This document shows positions 28,592 to 37,285 of a stretch of DNA of 64,000 nucleotides, one piece after another. The stretch is taken from positions 62,001 through 126,000 of the forward strand of contig NZ_JAIETU010000006.1 in the NCBI RefSeq assembly GCF_019744875.1, given 5' to 3'. The position numbers were made by a program, and so were the translations under genes. The notes under the pieces were generated by a model. That model was given only the letters and a program-made list of their open reading frames with translations. It searched no databases and was not told the DNA's origin. This DNA comes from Hyphomicrobium sp. GTDB lineage: Bacteria; Pseudomonadota; Alphaproteobacteria; Rhizobiales; Hyphomicrobiaceae. Within the stretch, counting starts at the first letter, position 1; each line of letters starts with the position of its first letter.

Positions 28592-31081
28592 CTAGCGGCG
28601 GTCCAACCGGCGGTAAAAGCGCTTCTGGTTGTTGGCCGGATCGACATAGGTAAAGCAGTCCGCCAGCCCATCGATGCTCTGCAGCACCCCCAGCAACGCA
28701 TAAGCGCTAAAGGGCGTCCCCGCGCCGGTCTCGTAGTGGCTGACGAAATTGCCGACGATCGACGGCGCGTGATGGTTCTGCAGATCGGTGATCTGCTGAG
28801 CCGCGAGCACGCACCGATTTGCCGCCTGATAGAGCTTCACCGCCTCGGTGATCGCGTCGACATAGGTCGAGAGCGTCCGCTTGTCGCCGCGGGTTGCGTA
28901 GTCAGGTGGGACAGGCACCTCAAGCTTGGCGATAATTTGCCCCAACTTGTATTCGAGATACTGCCGCAGAAACGGCGCACCGATATCGATCTGGCCGGCA
29001 TTCAGGTGCTGCAGCGCCTGCGCCTTCAGTCGATCCGCCTCCTGAGCGGATACCATAAGACGCCCCTTCGGCGGCATGCCCTGTAGCTTCTGGTGATGCC
29101 AATCCGCGGTGCCGTTCAGCTTGTCGAAGTACTTTTCCAAGCTGGTGTCATGACTCAGGATAATGAATTGCAGCCCGTCGGGCACAGCCCCGTAGCGCAG
29201 CAATGTCCGCATGGCGTCCATCAGTGCGAACTGGTGACCGGCGTCAAAGCTGGACGTGACGTCATCGAGCACCATGAAACGCGGAACGCCACTATGCTTG
29301 ATCGCAGCCGCCAGGAAAATCGCGGCCGCCACGGCGTTCCGATAGCTCTCCGAGAGGAGAGCCCGGGCGCTGAGATCGTGCAGGCCGAAGAAATCGGCTA
29401 GCTTCAGATCGACGTTCTCGCTGTTCTGCGCCCGGCTCAAGGTCGGCTTCACATCAGGCCCGCCGCGCACGAACCGGCCAAACAGATCCTGACAGGCCGT
29501 CTGAATCTCGGCGATCCGCTCGTTGGCCAACGCCGCCTCTGCGTCCGCAAAGCTCTGGCCGGCCCGCGTAATGAACGTCTTCCAGCGGTTCAGCAGCTTG
29601 AGCTTGTCCTGTTTCGCCTTGAGCGCGGGCGCCCCGGCCTCGTATTCGAGGACGGCGTCGCGAAACTGCTTTGCGAAGCTGAGCGTGCGGGTGACTTGCA
29701 CCAGCGAGGGCGGCAACCGTGCCTGCAAGGCTTCCGCCTCCTCGTGTACCCCGGCCAGGGTCTCGCTGCGCTGCGTCTCCAGAACTTGAAGACGCGCCTT
29801 GATGCGCTCGAGGTCGGCCGTCGTCGCGTCCCCCTTCTTGGCCGCCAGGTCGAACGCGACATGCAACCGATCGCCCGTCGCGATCGCCATGGCCGCCGCC
29901 TCCTCAATCTGGCGGAGCTTCGCGATCCCCGGGGCGGTGGCGACCTCCTTGACTAGTTCGGCGCCAAGCTGAGCGGCGGTGTCGTATTGGGCGATCTTGC
30001 CTTCCAGCATGGGCTTCAGAGGGCCTTCGCCTGTCGCCTCGCAAACCGGACACTGATTTGGATCGTGCCACTCAGCCCCGGACACCACCGCCAGCGCATC
30101 GCGCAGGAGGGCATGCAAAGCTTCCGCGCCGACGGCGCGCACCGCCTCGTCCCGCTTTCCCGCCAGATCAAGCAGTTGATCCAGGTCGGCAAGTTCCTCC
30201 ACCGTGACGGGCAGGCCCGATAGCGACGTGACCGCGCCGGTCAGTGTATCCAGGGTCTTTCGTGCTTCCCCGCCTTCCTCCAATTCGATCGCCTTCTCCG
30301 CGGCGTCGAAATCGAGATTCATGACCGAGGCCTCGCCCACCAATGGCTTGAGCAATGCGATCGCGGACAAGGCGTCCGTCACGGCCGCCTTCAGATCGGA
30401 TAGCTTATCGACAGCGGCGCCTCCCGCCCCTGCCACCTCGTCGCGGGCGGCGATGACACGCCGCTCGATCGCACTCAACGCACGCGCACCTGTGGTCACC
30501 TCCGCATCGAGCGCGGAGAGCCCCAGGTCGCTGTTGATGTTTTGCGTGCGCTTGGCGCCGTCGAGTGCCTGGCGCAGACAGGAGTATCGGCTCAGTCCCA
30601 CGAGCGATGCGAAAGAACGTCCCCGTTCCAAGGCGGAGATGTCGATCAGCTTCGCGAACCGGGCGTAGTCGACGAGTACGAAATCTTCCTGCAAGCTCGC
30701 CAGAAACTGCTGCGGATCGGCATGACCGCTCGGCGAGGTCACCAAGCGCGCACCGTTGGCCGCCCGCGTCACCTTGATCGTCACATCCGGCGATCCGTCA
30801 TCGCTGGCGAAGGTCAGATCGATCGTCGCCTGCTGCCCGGGATGGAAGCGATTAACAATGTAGCTGTCGCCCTGCTCAGCTTCTTGGAGCGCCTTCAGGC
30901 GAGGAACGATGCCGTGGATCGCGAAACAAATGGCTTCGAAGATAGAACTTTTGCCGACGCCGTTCGGCGCATGGACCGAGTTGACGGCGTCGGATTTGAA
31001 CTTGAGTACGAGCGGGTCGCCGTCATTGTTGATCCCGCGAAAGCCCTCGATGGACAGTACGCCCAGAAAATACCGGGTCAT
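28592..31081 (-). CDS. SMC/Rad50-like AAA ATPase with zinc-hook CPVC
   Basis: This 829-residue ATPase begins with SIEGFRGINNDGDPLVLKF and the Walker A HAPNGVGKSSIFEA (about residues 38-50). A long central region follows, with helices and a CPVCEATGEG motif (about 342-352) resembling the zinc hook of Rad50-like proteins. The Walker B is in FMVLDDVTSSFDAGHQFALMDAM (about 600-622), ahead of an ILSHDTSLEKYF H-loop. About 200 C-terminal residues follow and are not ATPase-like. Proteins of this kind (RloC, PARIS-type or OLD-type relatives) act in phage defence, but the effector cannot be recognised. It overlaps the small upstream gene by four bases. Confidence 0.78.
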   Translation of the reverse strand: MTRYFLGVLSIEGFRGINNDGDPLVLKFKSDAVNSVHAPNGVGKSSIFEAICFAIHGIVPRLKALQEAEQGDSYIVNRFHPGQQATIDLTFASDDGSPDVTIKVTRAANGARLVTSPSGHADPQQFLASLQEDFVLVDYARFAKLIDISALERGRSFASLVGLSRYSCLRQALDGAKRTQNINSDLGLSALDAEVTTGARALSAIERRVIAARDEVAGAGGAAVDKLSDLKAAVTDALSAIALLKPLVGEASVMNLDFDAAEKAIELEEGGEARKTLDTLTGAVTSLSGLPVTVEELADLDQLLDLAGKRDEAVRAVGAEALHALLRDALAVVSGAEWHDPNQCPVCEATGEGPLKPMLEGKIAQYDTAAQLGAELVKEVATAPGIAKLRQIEEAAAMAIATGDRLHVAFDLAAKKGDATTADLERIKARLQVLETQRSETLAGVHEEAEALQARLPPSLVQVTRTLSFAKQFRDAVLEYEAGAPALKAKQDKLKLLNRWKTFITRAGQSFADAEAALANERIAEIQTACQDLFGRFVRGGPDVKPTLSRAQNSENVDLKLADFFGLHDLSARALLSESYRNAVAAAIFLAAAIKHSGVPRFMVLDDVTSSFDAGHQFALMDAMRTLLRYGAVPDGLQFIILSHDTSLEKYFDKLNGTADWHHQKLQGMPPKGRLMVSAQEADRLKAQALQHLNAGQIDIGAPFLRQYLEYKLGQIIAKLEVPVPPDYATRGDKRTLSTYVDAITEAVKLYQAANRCVLAAQQITDLQNHHAPSIVGNFVSHYETGAGTPFSAYALLGVLQSIDGLADCFTYVDPANNQKRFYRRLDRR

Positions 31082-31299
31082 GCCTTGTCCTCTCCCGAAG
31101 GCTTGGAAAGGTCGTTGAGAGCAGCCAGGACCGCCTTGTGAAACTCGCCGATCGTTGCACGGCTTGGCGCTGAGTCACCTCCTGAATCCAGGAGGCGCAA
31201 ATTGTCGAAGAGAATCTTGGCGCACTCAGCGTCGATCTGCTCGGCCTCAGCTTGAAATAAAGCGAGATTATCCTCGAAAGTACTTTCCAACTTAAACAT
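31078..31299 (-). CDS. Small acidic protein preceding the SMC-like ATPase
   Basis: This 73-residue protein begins MFKLESTFEDNLALFQAEAEQ and includes the helices AKILFDNLRLLDS and GEFHKAVLAALNDLSKP. It overlaps the ATPase start by ATGA and so is the first gene of a two-gene unit. I do not recognise the family. The acidic, helical character would suit an adaptor or a neutralising partner of the ATPase, but that is inference. Confidence 0.6.
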   Translation of the reverse strand: MFKLESTFEDNLALFQAEAEQIDAECAKILFDNLRLLDSGGDSAPSRATIGEFHKAVLAALNDLSKPSGEDKA

Positions 31300-31388
31300 C
31301 GTTCGCTCCCAGCCTTTCCGGCCAATGCATCTTTAGTCAATTTCAGCGCGTGCGCCCAATACTTCGGCGGCGGAACGATTGCTTCTCA

Positions 31389-32171
31389 TTATGCCGGGGC
31401 GGCGGCCTCCGGATCTTCACTCTTCCGAAGATTGCGCCACGCCGGAAGTATGAACGGCTGGCCATGGTCGATCGGCACCCGCATGGTGGTCTCGCCATAC
31501 TCACCTGGCGGACCCAGGGCCACGACCTGACGGCTCTGATATGAGCAAGGCTCCTCTGCCGGCGCGACTGTGTAGCGCTCGGGCAATCTCCTCAGGACCG
31601 AGGTCTGATAGATCCAGATGTCGTTGCCTTTGAGAAGAACGATGAGCTGTCGGATACGGCGGCGAACCGCGATCTCCGTCGCAGGGGGAATAGCCACGAG
31701 AATATCACGTTGCGACCAGGACAAGCCGACGAGGATGTCGAACAGCTCCCGCGCATAAGCGCCCGTCTCCTCATCAAGCGTCGTCTCAATGATGCAGGCC
31801 ACGTCGTGTGAGCGAGCCGCTTCCGTATAGAGTGCCCCTTCGTCCGTCATCGCGCTGGCGATGTCATAGTCGTGGCGAGGTATGAGCCGATCCTCATCCT
31901 GCATCAGAGCGGCGATGACATCGGATTCGCTTTTGACTGCCGCCGTCTCCGAAGGCTCCGAGACGAGGATGATGCGCTCGCGATGAACTTGCAGGGCTTT
32001 TGCCAGCCGATCGGCCGTCGACACCGAGATCGGCGCATTTTCATTTTCGATCATGCGAAACATGCGGATGCTGACCCCGATCTCATTGGCCATCTCCTTT
32101 TGGGTGGACAGCCTTTCCAACTGCTCCCGCACCGCCTTCACTACCTTCCCGTTCGGCACGACCTTCTTCAT
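31389..32171 (-). CDS. XRE-family regulator with unknown C-terminal domain
   Basis: This 260-residue protein has an N-terminal HTH of the Cro/CI type: LSTQKEMANEIGVSIRMFRMIENENAPISVSTADRLAKAL (about residues 21-60). The C-terminal 190 residues (IPRHDYDIASAMTDEGALYTEAARSHDVACIIETTLDEETGAYARELFDILVG ... PPATEIAVRRRIRQLIVLLKGNDIWIYQTSVLRRLPER) are of a type I do not recognise, possibly a sensor. It is divergent from the nuclease/helicase operon that starts at 32354, and the intergenic region has an inverted repeat around the likely promoter, so it probably controls that operon. Neighbouring ATPase genes on its own strand could also be targets. Confidence 0.75.
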   Translation of the reverse strand: MKKVVPNGKVVKAVREQLERLSTQKEMANEIGVSIRMFRMIENENAPISVSTADRLAKALQVHRERIILVSEPSETAAVKSESDVIAALMQDEDRLIPRHDYDIASAMTDEGALYTEAARSHDVACIIETTLDEETGAYARELFDILVGLSWSQRDILVAIPPATEIAVRRRIRQLIVLLKGNDIWIYQTSVLRRLPERYTVAPAEEPCSYQSRQVVALGPPGEYGETTMRVPIDHGQPFILPAWRNLRKSEDPEAAAPA

Positions 32172-32301
32172 CTCGACCTCGTTGACCCATTGCGATGCCT
32201 CAACCTACACGGGGAAGCTGCCTGGCGTGAGGCAACCGACCGGAATCGAAGCGGCACACGAGCGGCAAACCGGCAGACTGGGCAAATCGAGTACAGCGCC
32301 C

Positions 32302-32353
32302 TTGACTAGGCATTTATGACCGGCCATTTATGCTCGGTCAAGGAGGCCTAGTC
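32302..32353 (+). promoter_or_regulatory. Promoter and nested inverted repeats before the Hachiman-like operon
   Basis: GACTAGGC at 32304-32311 pairs with GCCTAGTC at 32346-32353, ending just before the ATG at 32354. Inside lies a second dyad, GACCG at 32318-32322 with CGGTC at 32335-32339, and a direct repeat CATTTATG at 32311 and 32325. TTGACT at 32302-32307 looks like a -35 box. The dyads may be operators for the divergent XRE regulator, or, if transcribed, a hairpin that holds the ribosome binding site (AAGGAGG at 32340-32346). Confidence 0.55.
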
Positions 32354-32908
32354 ATGCTTCGCTACAATCCGGAAAAATTCGCGTCGCTATCCGAATCCGA
32401 CATCGGTCAGCGCCTTTGGTCATTCCTAACGCGTGCTGAAACCATAGCTCGTCTGGAGACAGCGTCTGAACTTGGAAAGCCCGCGGTTGAGGGCATCGAA
32501 GAACAGTTGCTGGAGGAATTCCGTGAGGAAGCCCTCGCCGATCGCACAAAACAGATGATCGGCCACATGGTCCGGCAAATCATGGAGCAGCGCGACTGGA
32601 TCCTCGATCAGACTGACGTAAAGGTCCAATCCGTGCCTTTTTCCAAGGCGGCCCGTTATCGGCGACCCGATTGGCATACGTTCCACGCCTTCCGCAATTC
32701 CGATGACCCGCGAGACGTCGCCATCACCGATCGGCGGCAGAATGCGAAACTCCCGCCCGAGGTGCGGTGGACCTACTACGCAACATTCGCAAGTCCGCTC
32801 AAGGCTTCAGTAGCGTTCGGGATCCGCGACATGAACAAGCTGCGCCAACACGTCGGAACTCACGGCTTTCAGCGCATGCGGATCCAGCGCGTCCTGCGGC
32901 GCGCGTGA
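32354..32908 (+). CDS. Hypothetical protein, first gene of the nuclease-helicase operon
   Basis: The 184-residue product starts MLRYNPEKFASLSESDIGQRLW after AAGGAGG. It has an N-terminal helical part (QRLWSFLTRAETIARLETAS ... GIEEQLLEEFREEALADRTKQMIGHMVRQIMEQRDWILDQTDVKV) and a C-terminal part with WHTFHAFRNSDDPRDVAITDRRQN and PLKASVAFGIRDMNKLRQHVG. I do not recognise this family. It overlaps the next gene if that starts at a GTG at 32905 (GTGA overlap), so it is most likely a co-expressed component of the Hachiman-like system. No nuclease or ATPase motif is visible. Confidence 0.7.
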   Translation: MLRYNPEKFASLSESDIGQRLWSFLTRAETIARLETASELGKPAVEGIEEQLLEEFREEALADRTKQMIGHMVRQIMEQRDWILDQTDVKVQSVPFSKAARYRRPDWHTFHAFRNSDDPRDVAITDRRQNAKLPPEVRWTYYATFASPLKASVAFGIRDMNKLRQHVGTHGFQRMRIQRVLRRA

Positions 32909-32922
32909 CGAGGCCGGGCCCG

Positions 32923-33702
32923 ATGATTCAGTTCAACGATTGGTGCAATTCAGCCGACGCCCCTATCGGCAATCACCGCCTCCGCGTCATGACCGGCCGG
33001 CCCGCTGACTCAGCCCTCGGCGTCCAGGTCACGGCGTCGGCTATTCCGGGCCACTACGCGGCAGAAGAGCGGATCGCGCGTGCGCTGGCGCGGCTGAGCA
33101 AACCCGAGGCCGCCAGGGTCATCACCGACCTGCTTCCCCAGACGCCGCAAATCCGCTCCGGCGATCTTGGCGAGATGTATGCCACCGAATGGATCAACGC
33201 GCACAGCGGCTATCGCGCCCCTATCAAACGTCTCCGCTGGAAGGACCATCGCGACATGGCGATGCGGGGCGACGATGTTATCGGAATGATTCTCGACCCA
33301 GGGACGCAGCGCCTCCGCTTTCTGAAGACCGAGGCGAAGAGCCGGATCGATCTCCGCGCCCAGACCTTGGGGGAAGCACGCGCAGGGCTGGACAAGGATG
33401 GCGGCCGCCCTTCCTCGCACGCGCTCACTTTCGTCTCTGCCAGGTTGCTCGAGCTAGGGAACGACTTGCCGCTCGTCGATGCGATCGACGACGCTCTCTA
33501 TCGGCACGGCATCCCTGTCGAGAGCGTTCAGCACCTGCTCTTTACGTTTTCGGGAAACGCCCCCCAGGCTCTGCTGACCCAAGCTTTGCAGGTCTATCCG
33601 GGCCCGATCGGCCAATGGGGCGTCGGCCTCCATGTCGACGGCCATGCTCAGTTCATTGGCGCCGTTTACGCGCAGGTAATCGCCAATGCCAACAACCCCT
33701 GA
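32923..33702 (+). CDS. HamA-like (DUF1837-type) PD-(D/E)XK nuclease
   Basis: The 259-residue protein has a C-terminal part reminiscent of HamA of Hachiman defence: GDLGEMYATEWINAHSGYRAPIKRLRWKDHRDMAMRGDDVIGMIL, then LRFLKTEAKSRIDLRAQTLGEARAGLDKD. The Asp residues of RGDDVIG (about 117-118) and the TEAK motif (E137, K139) fit a D...ExK nuclease active site. HamA is thought to be the nuclease held by the HamB helicase and released on DNA damage or infection. I use the ATG at 32923; a GTG at 32905, overlapping the previous stop, would add six residues. The helicase gene overlaps its end by 17 bases. The family link is by motif and context, not by search. Confidence 0.75.
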   Translation: MIQFNDWCNSADAPIGNHRLRVMTGRPADSALGVQVTASAIPGHYAAEERIARALARLSKPEAARVITDLLPQTPQIRSGDLGEMYATEWINAHSGYRAPIKRLRWKDHRDMAMRGDDVIGMILDPGTQRLRFLKTEAKSRIDLRAQTLGEARAGLDKDGGRPSSHALTFVSARLLELGNDLPLVDAIDDALYRHGIPVESVQHLLFTFSGNAPQALLTQALQVYPGPIGQWGVGLHVDGHAQFIGAVYAQVIANANNP

Positions 33703-36700
33703 GGCGATCGTCGCGGCCATTACCGACGCAACGGCAACCGGCTTTCGAGGCCGGTTGATCGCGCGCGGTCAGGCTCGCGCCATGATCTGGCGAGACGGAG
33801 TCCTGCCTGCGGATGCTCCGGCGTTTGCGCCGCAGCTCAACTTCGATCTCCACAGCTATGGATATGGTCTTCTGGGACTTGGACTCCGCCTGCTCGAAAT
33901 GGGCGGAGACGCTTCTCAGGCCCGGGTTGCCTTCGAACAGGCGGCAACCGCGCTGGAATCCGTCATGGCGCGAGGAGATCGCCGGGAAGCGGACCGCCAT
34001 TTTCACTTTGTCATGGCTGGCGCTAGCTATCATCTCGCTCATCTATCGGCCCGCGCATACTCACTGCTCGCGTTCATCGCGGCGGAAGAGAACTTCTCCC
34101 CCATCGAACACGCTCTCGCTCGCCTTATGCGCCGAGACATCACAACGCTGCGGGCACAGGTCTATGAGTACCGTATCGGCGGCCAAGGCTCGGATGCTCG
34201 GATCGCAGCCCTCATCCGCGAGCGACTTGGCCAGGAAGAAGCTGCGGATCAGCCAGATCGTAACGGCCACGATTTCCTGTTCGAGGGCGTCGACCTCGCC
34301 CTGACCGACAACTTCTTCGGCGCGTTCGCGCTCTTCCTCCTCGCGCTTGATCGGGGCGAGCGCGCACTCGTCAACCAGGCCATCGCTCAACTACGAGAAA
34401 ACCTTGCCGTCTGCGCTGAACTGAACCTCCTGCCCCAATGGTGGGCGCACCGCATCGCTATCCATCTCCTGTCCGACCTCTGGTCGAACACCTTCCACGA
34501 AAAACTGCCGCTGCTACCTACCGGAGGCCCCGCGCCAACATGGCCTGGGCTTCGTGAACTGTTCATCGCGTCACTCGGACGGCGGTCGAGGGCGGAAGTC
34601 GACCTCTGGCCGTCACAAATCGAAGCAGCAGCTCGAGCCGTGGACCAGTCGGATGATCTGGTCGTGTCGTTGCCGACGAGTGCCGGCAAGACGCGGATTG
34701 CGGAACTCTGCATTCTCCGGTGTCTTGCTGGCGGGCGGCGGGTGATGTTCGTCACACCGCTTCGGGCGCTCTCCGCTCAGACCGAGGCGACTTTGCAGCG
34801 CACCTTCGGGCCTCTCGGAAAGACCATCTCCGCGCTCTACGGAAGCATCGGTATGTCCGGCTTCGACGAAGACGCGATCCGGGAACGTGACATCGTGGTG
34901 GCGACGCCCGAAAAGCTCGACTTCGCTCTGCGGAACGATCCCTCCCTCTTGGACAATGTCGGACTGCTCGTGTTTGACGAGGGCCATATGATCGGCCCGG
35001 GCGAGCGCGAAATTCGATACGAGGTCCAGATACAACGCCTGCTCCGGCGCCAAGACGCCGATCAACGTCGTATCGTCTGCCTTTCTGCCATCCTTCCAGA
35101 TGGCACCCAGATGGAGGATTTCGCGGCGTGGCTTCGCCGTGACCAACCTGGCGGCGCGATCAAGAATGATTGGCGTCCCACGCGGTTGCGTTTCGGCGAG
35201 GTCGTCTGGCATTCCCCGACGGCTAGGCTGAACCTGCGCGTAGGCGATGAGCGACCTTTCGTTCCCCGCTTTCTCACCGGCGCTGCGCCGCCGCTCTTCG
35301 TGCAGCCGAAGAAGCTGCGGAAGCGCCTTTTCCCAGACAGTCAGCAAGAGCTCAGCCTTGCCACCGCTTGGCAGCTTGCCGGTGACGGCCAGACAGTCCT
35401 GATCTATTGCCCCGAGCGGCGGAGTGTCGAGCCGTTCGCCAAGGTCATCGTCGACTTGAACGAACGTGGCGCACTTCCGTCATTGCTCGTCGCCGATGCC
35501 GCTTTGCTGCAAACGGCGATCGCGCTCGGCGAGGAGTGGCTCGGCGCGGGGAGCGACATCCTCAAGTGCCTTCGCCTCGGCGTCGCGCTCCACCATGGCG
35601 CGTTGCCGACCGCCTACCGCAAGGAAGTCGAGCGCCTTTTGCGCGAAGGAACGCTCAGGGTGACCATCTCGTCACCCACGCTCGCGCAGGGGCTGAACCT
35701 ATCGGCGACGGCCCTCGTCATGCACTCTCTCTACCGCGCCGGCGAGCGCATCAAGGTATCAGAATTCAAGAACGTCATCGGCCGCGCTGGACGCGCCTAC
35801 ATCGATGTCGAAGGCTTGGTGCTCTATCCCATCTTCGAAGACACGCGGAACAAGAAGCACGACGAATGGGTCGCGTTGATCGAGGACCACGGCGCGCGTG
35901 AGATGGAAAGCGGGCTGATCCAGCTCATCCTTGCCCTTCTCACTCGAATGCACTCCCGCATCGGCGGCAACCTCGATCAGTTGATGGACTACGTCGTCAA
36001 CAATGCCGCCGCATGGACCTTCCCTGAAATCCCCGGCGAGAAAGCAGACAAGCGGGAGCGCGCCCGAAAGGATTGGGAGCGCCATGTCGCCACCCTCGAC
36101 ACCGCCATTCTCAGCTTGATCGGCGAAGCCGACGTTCCCGATCACGGAATCGAGGCGGCTCTGGATGCGATCCTGCAATCCTCCTTGTGGCAGCGTCGTC
36201 TCCTTCGGGTCGACGATGCCTCCCGGACCGCCTATCGCACCGCGCTGCTGACCCGCAGCCGCTACATCTGGGCTAGGTCTACGGCCGCGACACGCCGCGG
36301 CTATTTTCTGGCCGGCCTGGGCCTCGAAGCTGGCCACGCCCTCGATGCCGTGGCGCCAGAGGCCAACGAACTCCTGATCCAGGCGAACGGTGCGCTTCTG
36401 GCCGCAAACGCAGAGGGAGCGATCTTGGCCATCACGACGCTCGCAGAGCGAGTGTTCGCTTTCTACCCGTTCACCCCCGATCCGTTTCCCGACAACTGGC
36501 GAGCCCTCTTGCGTTGCTGGCTGCTTGGCCAGCCACTCGCCGGGTTAGTCGCTGGCCAGGAGGGCGATGCGCTGCAGTTCATCGAAGGCGGCCTCGTCTA
36601 TCGCCTTCCCTGGGCGATGGAGGCGCTGCGTGTTCGCGCGGCAGCGAACGGCGACGTCGTTGGACAATTCGGTCTTGCCTTGGACGATTACGAACTCGGA

Positions 36701-37216
36701 ATGGCCGTCCCCGCCGTCGAAACCGGCACCATGAACCGCTCCGCGTCCATCTTGATCCAAGCCGGCTTCAATTCACGACTCGCCGCCATCAAAGTGGTGG
36801 TCGACACCGGCGCAACATTCATGACCGGCCAGGAGCTGCGGACGTGGTTACGCTCGCCCGAGGTCGCCGCTTGGTCAGATCAGCCGCACTGGCCAACTCC
36901 CGAGACCCGGGCAATGTGGCTTGAGTTCACGCGAGAATATGCTCCGCGCGACAATCGCACTTGGGCGGAAAGACGCTATCGCGGCCAAGCTCATTGGTAT
37001 GGAGCCCCGCCCCCTCCGGGAGCACCTATTGCGCTCCACCACTGGAACGGCCAGCCCTTGGTGCTTTCTGGCGACGGACGCCCGATCGGCCGCCTCAATC
37101 ATCCATTGAACCCACAACGTCATGGCCTCGTCCGAGCCACAATGGCCACTGACCCCGGCCAGATCGACCTCAGCTATCTCGGTCCGAACGATCTTTGGCT
37201 CGCTCCGCAGGCCTGA
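33686..37216 (+). CDS. HamB-like superfamily 2 DEAD/DEAH helicase
   Basis: This 1176-residue protein has about 300 N-terminal residues of helical, TPR-like sequence, then an SF2 helicase core: Walker A SLPTSAGKTRIAEL (about 327-340), FVTPLRALSAQTEATL, VVATPEKLDFAL, the DEGHMIGPGERE box (about 431), CLSAILP (motif III), TISSPTLAQGLNLSA and NVIGRAGRAYIDVEG (motif VI, about 694-708). About 470 C-terminal residues follow without recognised domains. The size and the upstream PD-(D/E)XK gene match HamB of Hachiman systems, although other nuclease-helicase pairs are possible. The start overlaps the HamA-like gene by 17 bases. It likely unwinds or scans DNA and restrains or activates the nuclease. 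Confidence 0.82.
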   Translation: MPTTPEAIVAAITDATATGFRGRLIARGQARAMIWRDGVLPADAPAFAPQLNFDLHSYGYGLLGLGLRLLEMGGDASQARVAFEQAATALESVMARGDRREADRHFHFVMAGASYHLAHLSARAYSLLAFIAAEENFSPIEHALARLMRRDITTLRAQVYEYRIGGQGSDARIAALIRERLGQEEAADQPDRNGHDFLFEGVDLALTDNFFGAFALFLLALDRGERALVNQAIAQLRENLAVCAELNLLPQWWAHRIAIHLLSDLWSNTFHEKLPLLPTGGPAPTWPGLRELFIASLGRRSRAEVDLWPSQIEAAARAVDQSDDLVVSLPTSAGKTRIAELCILRCLAGGRRVMFVTPLRALSAQTEATLQRTFGPLGKTISALYGSIGMSGFDEDAIRERDIVVATPEKLDFALRNDPSLLDNVGLLVFDEGHMIGPGEREIRYEVQIQRLLRRQDADQRRIVCLSAILPDGTQMEDFAAWLRRDQPGGAIKNDWRPTRLRFGEVVWHSPTARLNLRVGDERPFVPRFLTGAAPPLFVQPKKLRKRLFPDSQQELSLATAWQLAGDGQTVLIYCPERRSVEPFAKVIVDLNERGALPSLLVADAALLQTAIALGEEWLGAGSDILKCLRLGVALHHGALPTAYRKEVERLLREGTLRVTISSPTLAQGLNLSATALVMHSLYRAGERIKVSEFKNVIGRAGRAYIDVEGLVLYPIFEDTRNKKHDEWVALIEDHGAREMESGLIQLILALLTRMHSRIGGNLDQLMDYVVNNAAAWTFPEIPGEKADKRERARKDWERHVATLDTAILSLIGEADVPDHGIEAALDAILQSSLWQRRLLRVDDASRTAYRTALLTRSRYIWARSTAATRRGYFLAGLGLEAGHALDAVAPEANELLIQANGALLAANAEGAILAITTLAERVFAFYPFTPDPFPDNWRALLRCWLLGQPLAGLVAGQEGDALQFIEGGLVYRLPWAMEALRVRAAANGDVVGQFGLALDDYELGMAVPAVETGTMNRSASILIQAGFNSRLAAIKVVVDTGATFMTGQELRTWLRSPEVAAWSDQPHWPTPETRAMWLEFTREYAPRDNRTWAERRYRGQAHWYGAPPPPGAPIALHHWNGQPLVLSGDGRPIGRLNHPLNPQRHGLVRATMATDPGQIDLSYLGPNDLWLAPQA

Positions 37217-37285
37217 CGCTGACGCCTCTTGACTCTGGCAACGCTTATCCGTGGATCGATCTACGCTGTTCTCTGCCAGATGCCG

